Assembly: GCA_013146195.2 (NCBI GenBank)
Contig: CM028379.1
Coordinates: 108,660,793-108,724,792, forward strand
Length of the DNA stretch: 64,000 bases
DNA from: Codonopsis lanceolata
Taxonomy: Eukaryota > Streptophyta > Magnoliopsida > Asterales > Campanulaceae
Reading direction: 5' to 3'
This document shows, in pieces, positions 12,018-23,195 of the stretch; the first letter of the stretch is position 1; every line of letters begins with the position of its first letter. The notes under the pieces were generated by a model. It was not told the origin of the DNA. It worked only from the letters and a program-made list of their open reading frames with translations, and searched no databases. The position numbers and the translations under genes were made by a program.

Positions 12018-13696
12018 CCCTCAACGCTCTTACACAAGAAACTGAAGGTAGTTCAACAAGTTAGCAGCTTGAGGCTAAAGCCACCTCTCACAGCTTCATA
12101 ACCTATAATGGATAGATGGTCACCAAATACAACACTTGGAACCACAACAGAAATAAATCATTTCCCACAAAAAAACTTATTGAATGCCCGTGAAATGACA
12201 CAAAACACATATATGGTTTAGGTAAGTCTTCGTCTCACAGAACTAGGATGTCTCTAAATATTTCTTCTCTAGATTTAGCATGAAATGAGTATCAGGATCA
12301 CCGGTTTGATTTTGTTTTGTCTTAACTACAAACAGAGCAATTTTTGTTTGCTCCCGCATGCCCACCACTCATCTCTCTCTAACCACAAACAAACCACCAA
12401 TAATGGACGAACCACTTCCATCACCATAACCAAGCATCTACCACAAATGTATATGCATATGTAGATATGTGTGTTTGTCTGTCTCCCTGTCGCCTTCGTA
12501 TATATACCCCAGTCTTGGTGGCCAAGAATACAGAGACATGTAAAATATTCCTAGAGATTAATGTATCTTCAGGTAGTCCCCAACACACATGTGGTCCAAG
12601 CCAGGATACCTATCTAGCAACAATAAACATCTCAATGCCAACCAATTTACCAACTGCATAATCACACAATCTCTATCTCCCACACCAATTCGCTCAGGGG
12701 CCACTGTTTTCAGCTGCAATCACCACCACGCTACTCAAAGTTACCGACTTTACTCCCCAAACCACCAACATACATTATCACAAATTTACCCTAATTAATA
12801 ACCAAAATGTAATAGCACTTGCACTAAAACCCTAAAATCAGAAACCGTACAAAAATCATGTAAGAAACCAATGGCATTCTCAATTAAATGGTTATATTAG
12901 TTAAACTAAGACAAACAGAAAATCCAAACAACATTGTGAAACTGATGAATTATAAAGATGAATTCAAAAATGAAAGAAGAATTTGGGCCCGATCGTGGAA
13001 TTGAGGTCAAAAGGGATAATGAAGATGGCGCGAACAACTCAGAATCAGACTGCAACAAAACCCTAGACCTTAATTGATGTTGAAGATGTTAATGGTGTAC
13101 CTAAAGAGGCCGAACAATATCACAGGTAAAAGTCTAGAGAGATGTCTTCACTGCAGAAATTTAAGAACACATAATAAATGGAATAGAAAAATTACAGAAC
13201 GCACAGGTATGTGTGAGAAAGAAAGAGAACCTGTGGTGGGGGTGATCTGTTTCCAGATGACCGGCCTGACTTCATTCTCTCATCCGGCAGATATCCTGAG
13301 CAACGTTTTTTTTTTTGTGCACTTCTCACCATCTAGGGGACTTTACATTTTAGTACAAGATGCATCTTCACTCGGGGGAACCCCACCTCACCGCAACCCC
13401 CCCCCCCAACAAAAATAATTTCTCTCTCTTCGGAATGAGGAAGAAATTATAGGTACAAGATGCATGTAAATTTATAAAGACAATAAAATGGCTCAAGATC
13501 AACAGAAAGCTGTTCTAAACTGAAAGATTCTAAGAGAAGATTGAAATGTTCATGTAGTGCTGAAAACCAATACACTACAAAGCCCAGCACAAGAAAACAT
13601 TAACATGCAAACAATGAAACACACACAAGTAAAGAAAAACATTGTGCTTTTGATTTCAGGAAAGTATCAGCGTCCCAACCATGGAAAATTAAATTC
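12018..13696. other. Intergenic stretch upstream of the SRPRB-like gene
   Basis: The SRPRB promoter and 5' UTR (minus) should lie just right of 12017. I see no convincing coding region; the short open frames here have no recognisable features. A C-run near 13398-13408 is a simple repeat. Confidence 0.5.
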
Positions 13697-14628
13697 TTAA
13701 GCACCAGCCCCAGAAGTCATAGTCTGCCGCTGAAGCTCCTCGCCAGCATTCCTCAGGAATTGGTCCCAACCACTTCCTTCACTTGTATCCAAATAATCAT
13801 AAGGAACAGCAGTTTTCAAACCGGGCCTTACTCCACATTGGGCCTCTACAATCCTAAACTCCAGGCCATTCTCTTCGTTGATATTCTTCTCCAATTCCTC
13901 CCAATCAAACAGCAATGGTAATGTAGATGCACCCCAGGGGTTGAAATCCAGAAGCTTAACCAGCCCATCCTTTGTAACATAGACATCAAAGGTGTAATTT
14001 TCTGATTCAAATCTCAGTCCCACCTTCTCCACGAAAAAAAATTGGATCGCTGTTTCCAATTCATCTTTCTTCTCAACTAGGACAGGATAAAATCCAGTGA
14101 CCTCCCTCTGGGAAATTCCAACAAGGAGATGATTCCATACAAAGCAGCGAAATTCCATCTCAGGCCGGAGGGATCGATACCACTTCCGTAGTGCGAGGAA
14201 AAATCGCGACGGTCTGGACATTGTACAGCTGGTGCACAAATCATAGACGTGACATAGATCATGGACCAGCGAATCAGATTATCTAAGTAAAAGTGCAATC
14301 TCACTGAATGAACTGCATCCGAGACTCCCTGTAGAACTTATCCAAGCAGAGTCTTTAGGGGCGCTCCAGTTTAGCTTGGGGAAGACAGCACCACCAAGAG
14401 ATTCAATGGATTCTTTGATCTGCAATTCTAGTTCTGGAAAAGAAGGAGGTGGTGCGGGTTGTTCTGATTCGTCATCAGATCCTTCCAAGACAACAAAATC
14501 CTCTTCATCTTCAGGTTTATGGATTCTATTGGGTAAGGCATCATCATTTGTTATGGAAATGGGAAGAAGGAATGGACCAGTATCATCGTGAAGGTATTGA
14601 ACAAAGGGTTCCGTGTCTTGGTATATCA
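13697..14628 (-). pseudogene. CDC123: CDC123-like (eIF2 assembly factor) coding region with a premature stop
   Basis: CDC123/D123 proteins bind eIF2 gamma and help assemble the eIF2 complex. The minus strand reads as one long exon from an acceptor-like ttattacgcag (first exon base 14628) to TAA (13697-13699). Recognisable family blocks include PFVQYLHDDTGPFLLP, FPKLNWSAPKDSAWISS, SFSEIALLLR, RPEMEFRCFVWNHLLVGISQ, YTFDVYVTKDG, LDFNPWGASTLPLLF, CGVRPGLKTAVPYDYLDTSE and GSGWDQFLRNA. The frame is whole except for a single in-frame TAA at 14279-14281, just after SFSEIALLLR. The first ~30 residues of the family are missing: transposon sequence starts about 12 bases upstream. It may be a gene killed by insertion plus a stop, or a partial duplicate. 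The family call is firm and loss of function likely. Confidence 0.85.
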
Positions 14629-14639
14629 CTGCGTAATAA

Positions 14640-14790
14640 TACTTTTACGGAAAATGATTTTTGGAAAATATTTTTCTTATTTTTTGGTGTTTGGTAACCA
14701 TAGGAAAATATAGTCAACGTAAAAGTTTTTCCGAATAAATGGAATATGAAACTTTCTTTTCCGAAAAATAACTTACAGATTTATTTTCTA
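14640..14790 (+). mobile_element. Left inverted end of a decayed DNA element
   Basis: The block acggaaaatgatttttgg...gtgtttggtaacc matches, inverted, the block at about 19495-19605 (gatttaccaaacacc... and ccagaaatcattttctgg). The outer base of the right block (ggctctgtttg, inverted) is not preserved here. Together the two blocks may mark the ends of a ~5-kb element or two MITEs of one family. Confidence 0.4.
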
Positions 14791-15089
14791 TGTAAGCATT
14801 TTCTGAATGTTCGAGCATCCCTTCGCGTCCTTCCAAAATTATACATATTTACATACACACAATATTTCACTCAAGAAATAAATTGTTTAGAAATATAAAT
14901 GGAGTTTGTTCATATTATTTATAAATTAAAATTTAAAAAATACTCACCACGTCCTAAAATTAGTGTCCACTATATTATATTATAATTTAAGGGCATCCTA
15001 AACATTATTTATTTTATTTTTTAAAACAATTTTTCATATTAATTAAAAAAAATTTGTAAGCTTGAAAAAAGATAGACCTTATTGATTTG

Positions 15090-15092
<3 letters not shown>

Positions 15093-15159
<67 letters not shown>
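15093..15159. repeat. (AT)n microsatellite
   Basis: About 33 uninterrupted AT units. Confidence 0.95.
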
Positions 15160-15162
<3 letters not shown>

Positions 15163-15379
15163 ACAAGGGTAAATTTCTCCCTTCAAAATCTCACTTTTGA
15201 ATTATTGACTTTGATTTACCATTTCATTTTTTCTCTCTCCTATCTTCTCTGGTTGTACTTCTCTTTCTCTCTCCCGTCTCCTCTCTATTTTCTCTCTCAT
15301 CACCATCATCTCTTCTCTTTTAATTATGTTTAAATATTTTTCTCTCTTTAAACATAAAAAATAGTAACTAAAACAAAAC

Positions 15380-16130
15380 TAATAGTTCTGGAGTCAAAAA
15401 AATAAAAGGTTAGTAAAAATAAAAATAATTTATGAAACAAGCCACTATAAAAATAAAGGTTACAGAATCAACAAAACAAAAATAATTTAATGTGGAGGTT
15501 AGTAAAATAAAATAATTTACGGAACAAAAGTTTAAAACAAATTCTTAAAAATATATATGTAAAACAAAAATACGTTATTAAAATAAAAATATTTGATGGA
15601 ACAAAAATAATAGTTACAAAGTCAATAAAAATAAAAACAATTTAAATTTAGGTTACTAAAATAATAAAAATAATTTATAGAACAAAATATAAAAAAATTA
15701 TTAAAAATAGTTATGTAAAACAAAAATACATTAGTTAAATAAAAATATTTGATGAAACAAAAATAATAGTTACGGAGTCAATAAAACAAAAATAATTTAA
15801 ACTTAAGTTAGTAAAATTATAAAAATAATTTAAGGAAAAAAAGTTAAAAAAAACAAAATTTTAAAAATAGTTATGTAAAACAAAAATACATTAGTAAAAT
15901 AAAAATATTTGATGGAACAAAAATAATAGTTACAAAGTCAATAAAACAAAACAATTTAAACAGAGGTTAGCAAAATAATAATAAAAAATTACGGAACAAA
16001 AGTTTTCTGTTAAACTAATTCTTAAAAATAAAACAAAAATAATAGTTACGAAGTCAATAAAACAAAAAATATATAATGGAAGTTATTAAAATCAAAATAA
16101 TTTACAAAACAAAAATAATAGTTAAGGTAA
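15380..16130. repeat. A-rich tandem repeat with ~158-bp period
   Basis: The landmark aatagttac(a/g)(a/g)agtcaataaaa starts near 15609, 15765, 15925 and 16041, with a partial unit before. Units also share gtaaaacaaaaatac and aaaatatttgatg. The sequence is nearly free of C and G. Confidence 0.8.
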
Positions 16131-16249
16131 AAATAATTTCGTTATGTTGATTTTAACTTATTTTCTTCTCAGAAATTTCTTTATTCAAAAAATACAAATA
16201 TAATTTAATAAAAGTAATCATTCAAAAGGAGAAACTAATTTGAGTTCAG

Positions 16250-16800
16250 ATTCTATTTGCAAGGCGGAAAAATTTCAAGTTTGTTCGAAATGATTCATTA
16301 TACAGAGTTTTTGAATAGTATAAAGTGTTCGGGGTTATCAGACCATGAATTGACAGTTAAAATTAGTGCTCCGGTAATGCTATTGAGAAACATTGACCAT
16401 GCTGCAAGGTTGTGCAATGGAACAAGACTAATTAAGTAATTATCATAAATCTTGGGGATCACATTGTTGAAACAAAAATTTTGAAAGGAAGCAATGTTGG
16501 AGAAAATGATTTTATCCCAATATTGTCATTAATTCTATCAAATGTAAGACTGTCTTTCAAGTTTCAGAGAAGACAATTTCCATAATGGTATCATATGCAA
16601 TGACAATTAACAAGTGTCAACCTCAATAATTGCATGTAGATCTCTTAACCAGTATTTAGCCATGGATAGTTATATGTTGTAGTTTCTAGAGTAACAAATT
16701 ATTTTGGTTTGAAGATATTGATATGCGATGAAGATGAAAAATCAACTAATAAGACAACAAATGTTGTGTATAAGGAAATTTTTTAGAATCTATAATGATT
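16250..16800 (+). pseudogene. Helitron helicase C-terminal remnant
   Basis: Plus-strand frames read FLNSIKCSGLSDHELTVKI and APVMLLRNIDHAARLCNGTR, then, after stops and shifts, FKFQRRQFPIMVSYAMTINK and a TTNVVYKEIF-like end. These are the last helicase motifs of the RepHel protein of plant Helitrons, which nicks and unwinds DNA for rolling-circle transposition. The copy is dead. It lies just upstream of a Helitron 3' terminus at 16900, as in autonomous Helitrons. The Rep domain and the earlier helicase motifs are absent. Confidence 0.75.
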
Positions 16801-16867
16801 AGTGATATACTTATGTGTAAGTGTTAATAAACCGATCATTTTTATTTTGTTTATGTATGATTTAGTT

Positions 16868-16900
16868 AACGTGTGTTTAACGCACATGTTAAAAAACTAG
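16868..16900 (+). mobile_element. Helitron 3' terminus
   Basis: A near-palindrome (ttaacgtgtg / cacatgttaa) is followed after a short A-run by CTAG, then T. A hairpin before CTRR, with insertion next to T, is the Helitron 3' end signature. Confidence 0.7.
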
Positions 16901-16907
16901 TTATATA

Positions 16908-17175
16908 TGCTCCATCCGTCCCAAAATTATGGTCCTACTTTTTTTTTCGTCCATCCCAGAATAATTATCATGTTTGAAACTTTCCTTTTCATGATAACAC
17001 TTTTACCACTTTACTCTTACTTTTTCATCCTACTTTAATTATGAGCAACATAAAATGATACACATGAGCTTTAAATTAAATTGCACATCGAACTAATATT
17101 AATAATTTAGCCAAATGTGTTTTCTTAAACCGTACGCCAAGTCAACCCAGACGATAATTTTAGGATTGAGAAAAT
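16908..17175. mobile_element. Stowaway-like MITE, degenerate
   Basis: Starts ctccatccgtcccaaaattat and ends acgataattttaggattgag, an imperfect inverted pair. The interior (cacttttaccactttactctta) matches, inverted, the element at 19731-19988. Confidence 0.6.
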
Positions 17176-17224
17176 ACTATATATGGTGCTATCTATAATT
17201 TTGGGGCCCCTGAAATTGTGAGCT

Positions 17225-17417
17225 CATGGTCATCGGACTGGCCTTGGTAAGTTGTCATAATTATAATAATGTTTAAGTATAATCAGTACATTAATATCAA
17301 AAGTGGAAAGTATAGTTGAAACGTATTGAAGATTTAAGATATAATTAGTTTAAGTAGATTATTTATGTGAAACATTTCAAAATAGTATGGTGGACTATTT
17401 GCTTGGAAATGGGGGAG
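17225..17417. mobile_element. Truncated Stowaway-like MITE
   Basis: Matches the right part of the Stowaway at 31564-31805 (gtcataattataa, gcataatca-like core, agtatggt(a/g)gact) and ends gggggag before TA. The left terminus is missing. A (TAA)n run follows at about 17511-17535. From there to 18590 I see nothing beyond AT-rich sequence. Confidence 0.55.
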
Positions 17418-18590
17418 TATTTAATAGACAATCTTTTCACGCTTACTTGTGACCAAGATTTGGGCCGAGCTCATCAATTTTTTAAAATTGGTTTTCTCTT
17501 AGAGAATCTATATAATAATAATAATAATAATAATAACAATCGTGATTTTTCCGCCTAAATGTTTTCCATAAATGTAAACACAAATATGCATTGAAAATTG
17601 GAACACTTTGTTTTATTACATTTTTCTTAGTTTTTATACTAAACATTTAATTAACATGACATTATAAATTGAAACACTTTCTTTTGTTACATTTCATATA
17701 TATAATGACAAATGTGAGTAGCACACCCAAATATAGCAAGATCCCTTCAAAATGCACTTACCAAAAATAGGAAGATATATATAATGAAAAATGTAATTTG
17801 TTTATCTCAAGATTGTTAAATAACCACCGTAACTAATTACAAAATAATGATTATATTTATATATGAACACATATACAAGTATTGATAAGTAAATAAAAAA
17901 TATATAAGAAGCTATTAAGAAATTAAATACCATCAATCTAAGAGGGAATGTCTTTTCTCTTTTTACTAATATGCAAGGGAAACAAGAATAACAATTTAAA
18001 AAATCATTATATTGTAAGATCTTCCTATATTGATATTAATTTACTTGTGATTTTTGTTAAGACAAATTATATCCATAGAAACTAAAGAACAAGTACATAG
18101 TGAAATATAATTTAATGAACAATTATGGATCTTAAAGACCGTCATGTCTAATTTTATACTCAACAAACATTGCTTACTCAGTCATAAATACCATGTGACC
18201 ATTTTTGTTGCCTATAATCAAGTAATTTCATCGGTAAAAGTAGTAGTATTAGTTATGGCATGCTGGATGAGTGGACTTTTAAAGATCAACATGGTTCTGG
18301 TGAGAAGTGACAACATCATCATTACCGAATTCCATTTTCGCTTATTGACATTGTAAAAAAACGAGGATGAATATGAGCAAGTAAATCGTAGTCTAATTGC
18401 TCTAAGAACATGTACAATGACTCTAGAGGAGTGTGATTATGTATATGGGCGAGTAGCCGAGTATATCATACTCTGTGATATGTACAATGAATTGAGAGCA
18501 ATCATAATCAAAATGTATATTTTATAGTTTATTGAATTTGAGCTTAAATATTTATATATATAGTTGTAATAATTAAGTACATATATTATC

Positions 18591-18615
18591 AGTGTCACCT
18601 CATTTAGGTGACACT
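18591..18615. repeat. Perfect 10-bp-stem hairpin
   Basis: AGTGTCACCT and AGGTGACACT flank the loop CATTT. Confidence 0.85.
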
Positions 18616-18899
18616 GTTAATGAAAGAGTTTTTGAGGCGGGGATATTTTGGTTATTTCGGGGAGGGATGACCATATGAAGTATGTAATTTGAGTCATTTT
18701 ACTTTAATTTATCGTCATTTGAATTTGTTGTGCAATTTTTATTATCTAGCAAATATATATTCGTTTAAAGATGTATTCTTAAAATATATATGAATTTTTC
18801 ATTCATGTAATAAGCAATAATTAAATCCACTTATATTTTTATCATTACATTTTAATTATGTGTTTAATTTTCATAACACTAACTAAAAGATTAAAAAAA

Positions 18900-19344
18900 A
18901 TATATTAATATTGATTAATATAGATTATGTGCATTTTGTTATGTAATAGATAGTAGTTGTAATTGTACATATTTAATCATAGTGATCGTAGTAGTAATCG
19001 CACATATTTAATGACAAATGTTGTATTTAAAAAAATATTTTAAAATTTATAAAAGATTTTATTTATTTATTGTGTTCTCTATTCATAATTTTACATTTTC
19101 TTAATCGATGCATTATAATAATTTCAGTTATGTACATCGAACTCACAATTTTTACGTTACAATTATTTGTTTATTTTATTTATTATCGTTAAAGTTTTTA
19201 ATCATGATATTAGTTTTACAATTATATATATACAGTTCTCTTTAATTTATTCTTTTAATTTTGTTTTTTCACTTCATGTTGCTTATATATAATTTGATTG
19301 AAAAAAATATATGGCGCGCGTTTAACGCACGGGTGTAAAGCTAG
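18900..19344 (+). mobile_element. Helitron 3' end with helicase tail remnant
   Basis: 18940-19060 holds a worn version of the helicase tail (codons for ...NVVFKKIF... as at 28420-28450). The hairpin-like gcgtttaacgc and CTAG (19341-19344) follow, then T. Confidence 0.6.
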
Positions 19345-19730
19345 TTAATGATAAATTGAGGGTTATTAAAAGAAAATTAATTAAACTTCACTATTTTATA
19401 TTCAATATATGTATTAATATTAGAATATACTTTTTGTATTTATTCATATATTGTTTTTTGTAACATTTTCCGTATATTTGTCAAAACATCCAAAAATGTT
19501 TTCTGATATATTTTCAAAAGATTTACCAAACACCTGAAAATGAAATCTTTTCATTTTCCAGAAATCATTTTCTGGAAATCATTTTTTGTGAAACAAACAG
19601 AGCCTAATTTTATAATTGACTAATCTGGATTCTTTTCTGTTAGTGTTAGTGACTTAGTGTATAATATATTAATATATTATAGTAGTATATAATAATATAA
19701 TTTGTGATTTGGTTTATATATAATTTTATA

Positions 19731-19988
19731 CTCCCTCCGTCCCTAAATAATTGTCTGATCTTTGACACATGTGCTTTAAGAAAAAAGTAATTGACTTGAT
19801 TATTTATATTGGTTTAATGTGTAGTTTCCAGTAATGTCCATGTATATGTGGCCCATAATTAAAGTAGAGTGAAAAAGTAAGGGTAAAGTGGTAAAAGTGA
19901 TGTTCTAAAAAGGTAAGTTTCAAAGTGGACAATTATTTTGGGATGGACGAAAAAGGAAAGTGAGACGATAATTTAGGGACAGAGGGAG
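19731..19988. mobile_element. Stowaway MITE with near-perfect terminal inverted repeats
   Basis: Begins CTCCCTCCGTCCCTAAAT and ends ATTTAGGGACAGAGGGAG. The repeats pair over ~26 bases with few mismatches. TA duplications lie at 19729-19730 and 19989-19990. Length is 258 bp, with no coding capacity. Confidence 0.9.
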
Positions 19989-20010
19989 TATATGATATAT
20001 CTAATACTAA

Positions 20011-20045
20011 TCTATACATATATAAAAAGAGATGAGCCAAAATTG
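20011..20045 (+). mobile_element. Candidate Helitron 5' terminus
   Basis: A|TCTATACATATATAAAAAG resembles the TC-starting 5' ends at 27966 and 26668. Its partner 3' end is not certain; 28616 is the nearest with coding sequence before it. Confidence 0.4.
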
Positions 20046-20109
20046 GAAAGTTTCCGCCAAAATATACTTTCCAGATTTGGCAACATTTATATTATGTATT
20101 AATATCAAA

Positions 20110-20295
20110 TTGCTTTGGAAAAGTAATCTTAATTTTTTGACTAATTTATTGGCTAGATAAATTCATAAACTTTTTGACTTCTTTTATATTGATTCATGGA
20201 GAAAAAAGTAATTCCAATTATTTCACTAATTTATTAGACACAAAATATCATAAATTATTTGCCTTCTTTTATATTTATTCATGGAGAAAATTAAT
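20110..20295. repeat. Two tandem units of ~86 bp
   Basis: Landmarks agtaat, actaatttatt, ttcttttatatt and attcatggagaaaa occur twice in order. 20296-20740 is plain AT-rich sequence. Confidence 0.7.
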
Positions 20296-20740
20296 TACGG
20301 AAATTGATAAACACCATGCCTAACATTTTTTATTTCTGGCACTATTTATAATTAGTGATATAAAAATAATTCGAATTTCTTTCAGCTACTCGAAGGTATT
20401 GCAATAAAATAATATATAACTATTTAAAATTATTGAATTATACATATATTCATTTAATGGGAATCTATTTAAAAACAAATACATAAAATGTTCTGAATTT
20501 ATTTATGTTGCCGATGGTATTCAATTATATATATATAGATTATAGATTAATTGAATGAGAATGAATACATAAAGAAACAAATGCATTCAAAATATAAAGA
20601 TCTGAATATGAACAACTTGGGCAGATAGACCATTCGCTGATAATTCATTACAAATTAAAACTCCAATATAAATAAGTGTTCTTTTTCTCAAATTAAGTCT
20701 ACATCTAACGTATATTGCAAAAGAAAATATATACAAGAAG

Positions 20741-20890
20741 ATGTCTCCATTATTTTGCATGATTACTGATATTAGTCCCAACAAGATCGAATGGGCAATG
20801 AAGCAACGACTACGTAGATTGTTCATACGTCAATGTTTTAAAGACAACACAAGTCTTTATAATTTTGAATGTGTGTTCCATGACGAAAAA
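20741..20890 (+). CDS. Possible first exon of an RPA70-like (OB-fold) gene fragment
   Basis: An open exon of 50 codons starts MSPLFCMITDISPNKIEW and ends FECVFHDEK at a good donor (gtaagt, 20891). Plant replication protein A large-subunit paralogs begin with this pattern: a hydrophobic start, then a (I/L)xPxxxxW core, basic VRxxRLW-like residues, and a strand ending in (V/L)xDEK. Such paralogs are often carried by Helitrons. No following exon is recognisable before the satellite at 21115, so it looks like a captured or truncated fragment. The assignment rests on short pattern similarity only. Confidence 0.4.
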
Positions 20891-21114
20891 GTAAGTGTAT
20901 GTTAATATATGATAAATCATTTTTTTATTTCATTAATTCATTTAAAGCTTCTAATAGTTTTTTTCTATGACAAATGTCAAGTAGGTACAATTTTAGAAAC
21001 ATGTTTTCATATAGGACCATCAATTTTTTGGGCATTTCATATAACTATAAATTGGTTGTCAAATAACAAAAATGTTATTAATGAAGACAAATCTCATCCA
21101 GCCTAAAAAAACCA

Positions 21115-22165
21115 AAAATACTGATGCCAAGGCTTGATATTAGAACTATTTTGACAGTTTTTTCAGGACAAAAAAACCAAAAATGTTGATGTCAAGGCTT
21201 GGCATCAAGACTGTTTTCACAGTTTATTCAAGCCAAAAAAAAAACCAAAAATGCTGACGTTAAGGTTTGACATCAGGATTGTTTTGACAAGTTTTTTAAG
21301 GACAAAAAAAACCAAAAAATGCTGATGCGAAGGCTTGGCATCAGGACTGTTTTCACAGTTTATTCAAGCCAAAAAAATTCAAAAATGTTGATGCCAAGGC
21401 TTGGCATCAGGACAGTTTTGATAGTTTTTTCAAGCAAAAAAAAATCAAAAATGCTGATGCCAAGGCTTGGCATCAGAACTATTTTGACAGTTTTTTCAAA
21501 ACGAAAAAAAAAACAAAAAATGTTGATGCCAAGGCTTGGCATCATGACTGTTTTCACAGTTTATTCAAGCCACAAAATTCAAAAATGCTGATGTCAAGGC
21601 TTGGCAACAGGACTATTTTGATAGTTTTTTCAAGCCAAAAAAAATTCAAAAATGCTGATGTCAAGGCTTGGCATCAGAACTGTTTTCACAATTTTTTCAG
21701 GAAAAAAAAAACCAAAAATGCTAATGTCAAGGCTTGGCATCAGGACTGTTTTCATAGTTTATTCAAGTCAAAAAAAATTCAAAAATGTTGATGTCAAGGC
21801 TTGGCATCAGGATTGTTTTGACAGTTTTTTAAGGACCAAAAAAATTCAAAAATGCTGATGCCAAGGCTTTGAATCAAAACTGTTTTGACAGTTTTTTAAG
21901 GACAAAAAAAATTCAAAAATGTTGATGTCAAACTTGGCATATGATTGTTTTGACAGTTTTTTTTAGAACAAAAAAAAAACCAAAAAATGCTGATGCCAAG
22001 GTGGCATCAGGACTGTTTTGACAGTTTTTTAAGGAAAAAAAACCAAAAAATGTTGATGCCAAGGCTTTGCATCAGGACTGTTTTTATAGTTTATTCAAAC
22101 AAAAAAAATTCAAAAATGCTGATGCCAAGGCATCAGGATTGTTTGCACAGTTTTTTCAAGACCAA
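21115..22165. repeat. Satellite of ~16 units, 60-70 bp, each with two inverted repeats
   Basis: Each unit reads A-run, then aatgctgatgccaagg, cttggcatcagga, ctgttttgacagtttttt. TGATGCCAAG and CTTGGCATCA form a 10-bp stem around a single G, and ACTGT/ACAGT form a second stem around TTTG. Open frames through the array code for a meaningless repeat (MLMPRLGIRTVFTVFSS) and appear on both strands, so I do not treat them as genes. Confidence 0.92.
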
Positions 22166-22261
22166 AAAACCACAACATTTTACGATGACAGAACAAAATA
22201 CACTAACACAAACATGAAATAAACATAAACATTTAATTATCACATTTTCAAACAAATTTTG

Positions 22262-22900
22262 TCATTGTTTTTTGTTATCCCCTTTCAAAATAAATATTTC
22301 AGTCATCTTTAGCATATATTTATTAGCATCAATACTAATAGGAATCATTTGTCCTCTTAGCAAACATTCAATTAAAGAACATACAAAAACACCACAATCT
22401 TGTGTGTAATCATTTTGTTGTGATGATTTTTCAAATCTCTCATTGTTGCATTTGAATTTAGGCTTGTTCAGATACTTGTATTGTCTAGGAAAGAAATCCA
22501 CAAGTTTTTTCATTTTGTGTTCAACATAATTTACCTACAGAGGAAAGAACCAATAAAACTTAATCTAAAGACATTACTTAAAAGACAATACTAATAAAAC
22601 TAAATACATAACTAATAAAACTTACAAGAATTCTAGCCCTCTTCAAATGCCAATCACTACTGGCTTGAGTGTATGCATGAGTTGTATAATGTCCATCTCA
22701 TGTTACCTTTAGAAAATACAAGTAGAGTTCAATGGTCGGAGACCATTGACTTTATATTACCTTGCCTTGTTGTGTTTATAGGAAAAATAAGAATATCATA
22801 CCCCATTGCTTCTTTAAGTCTATTATCAATTGCTTGAACCAGCAATTCAGAAAACCAATCATTACTCTTAATATTTGCAGCATACACCCAATAACAAAAA
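22262..22900 (-). pseudogene. Ulp1-type (C48) cysteine protease remnant, MULE-associated kind
   Basis: The minus strand reads YAANIKSNDWFSELLVQAID, YDILIFPINTTRQ, then a SDH that is followed by TGA where family members have W, then THAYTQASSDWHLKRARIL with a donor near 22624. The last exon (22262-22513) includes QNDYTQDCGVFVCSLIECLL. The Q-x5-D-C-G block supplies the oxyanion Gln and catalytic Cys of Ulp1 proteases, and the SDH gives the catalytic His. Ulp1 proteases cleave SUMO conjugates; plant Mutator-like elements often carry such domains. The stop after the His and worn exon borders indicate a dead copy. It lies directly right of the palindromic satellite. Confidence 0.7.
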
Positions 22901-22959
22901 AAAAGAAAAAAAGAAAATAAGAAGCCATATATTAATTTTTAAACACATAAAAGACAATT

Positions 22960-23195
22960 TCTTACCCAACAGCAAGGATAAAAAACAATGTCTATCTAAT
23001 ATAACCAAATTTTTTGGAGATAATTTGTTCACACATTACAGACCATGCTTCTATGTATCTTTTGAGTTATCTCTACCTATAACAAGGATAAAAAAACATG
23101 TTGTATCTGATATAACCAACTTCTTTGAAGATAATTTGTTCACACATTAGAAACCATGTTTCTATGTATCTTTTGAGTTATCTCTACCCTATCAG
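22960..23195. repeat. Two tandem units of ~120 bp
   Basis: The run acaaggataaaaaacat, atataaccaa, gataatttgttcacacatta, ctatgtatcttttgagttat occurs twice. 23195-23850 has no gene I recognise. A short minus-strand open stretch near 23200-23310 (FYVIKLCGSGYGQVSKEGFV) might be a worn exon. Confidence 0.75.

Noticed and set aside
13074..13418. Open frame of 114 codons, plus strand
   Set aside because: No domain, ends in a C-run-derived proline stretch, crosses simple sequence; not supportable as a gene.
21115..22165. CRISPR array (regular repeats with palindromes)
   Set aside because: Units are contiguous without unique spacers, and the surroundings are plant nuclear DNA.
21319..22217. Several 65-90 codon open frames on both strands with repeated MLMPRLGIRTVF-type residues
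   Set aside because: They run through the ~66-bp satellite, whose units are near multiples of three; the frames are a by-product of the array and appear on both strands.
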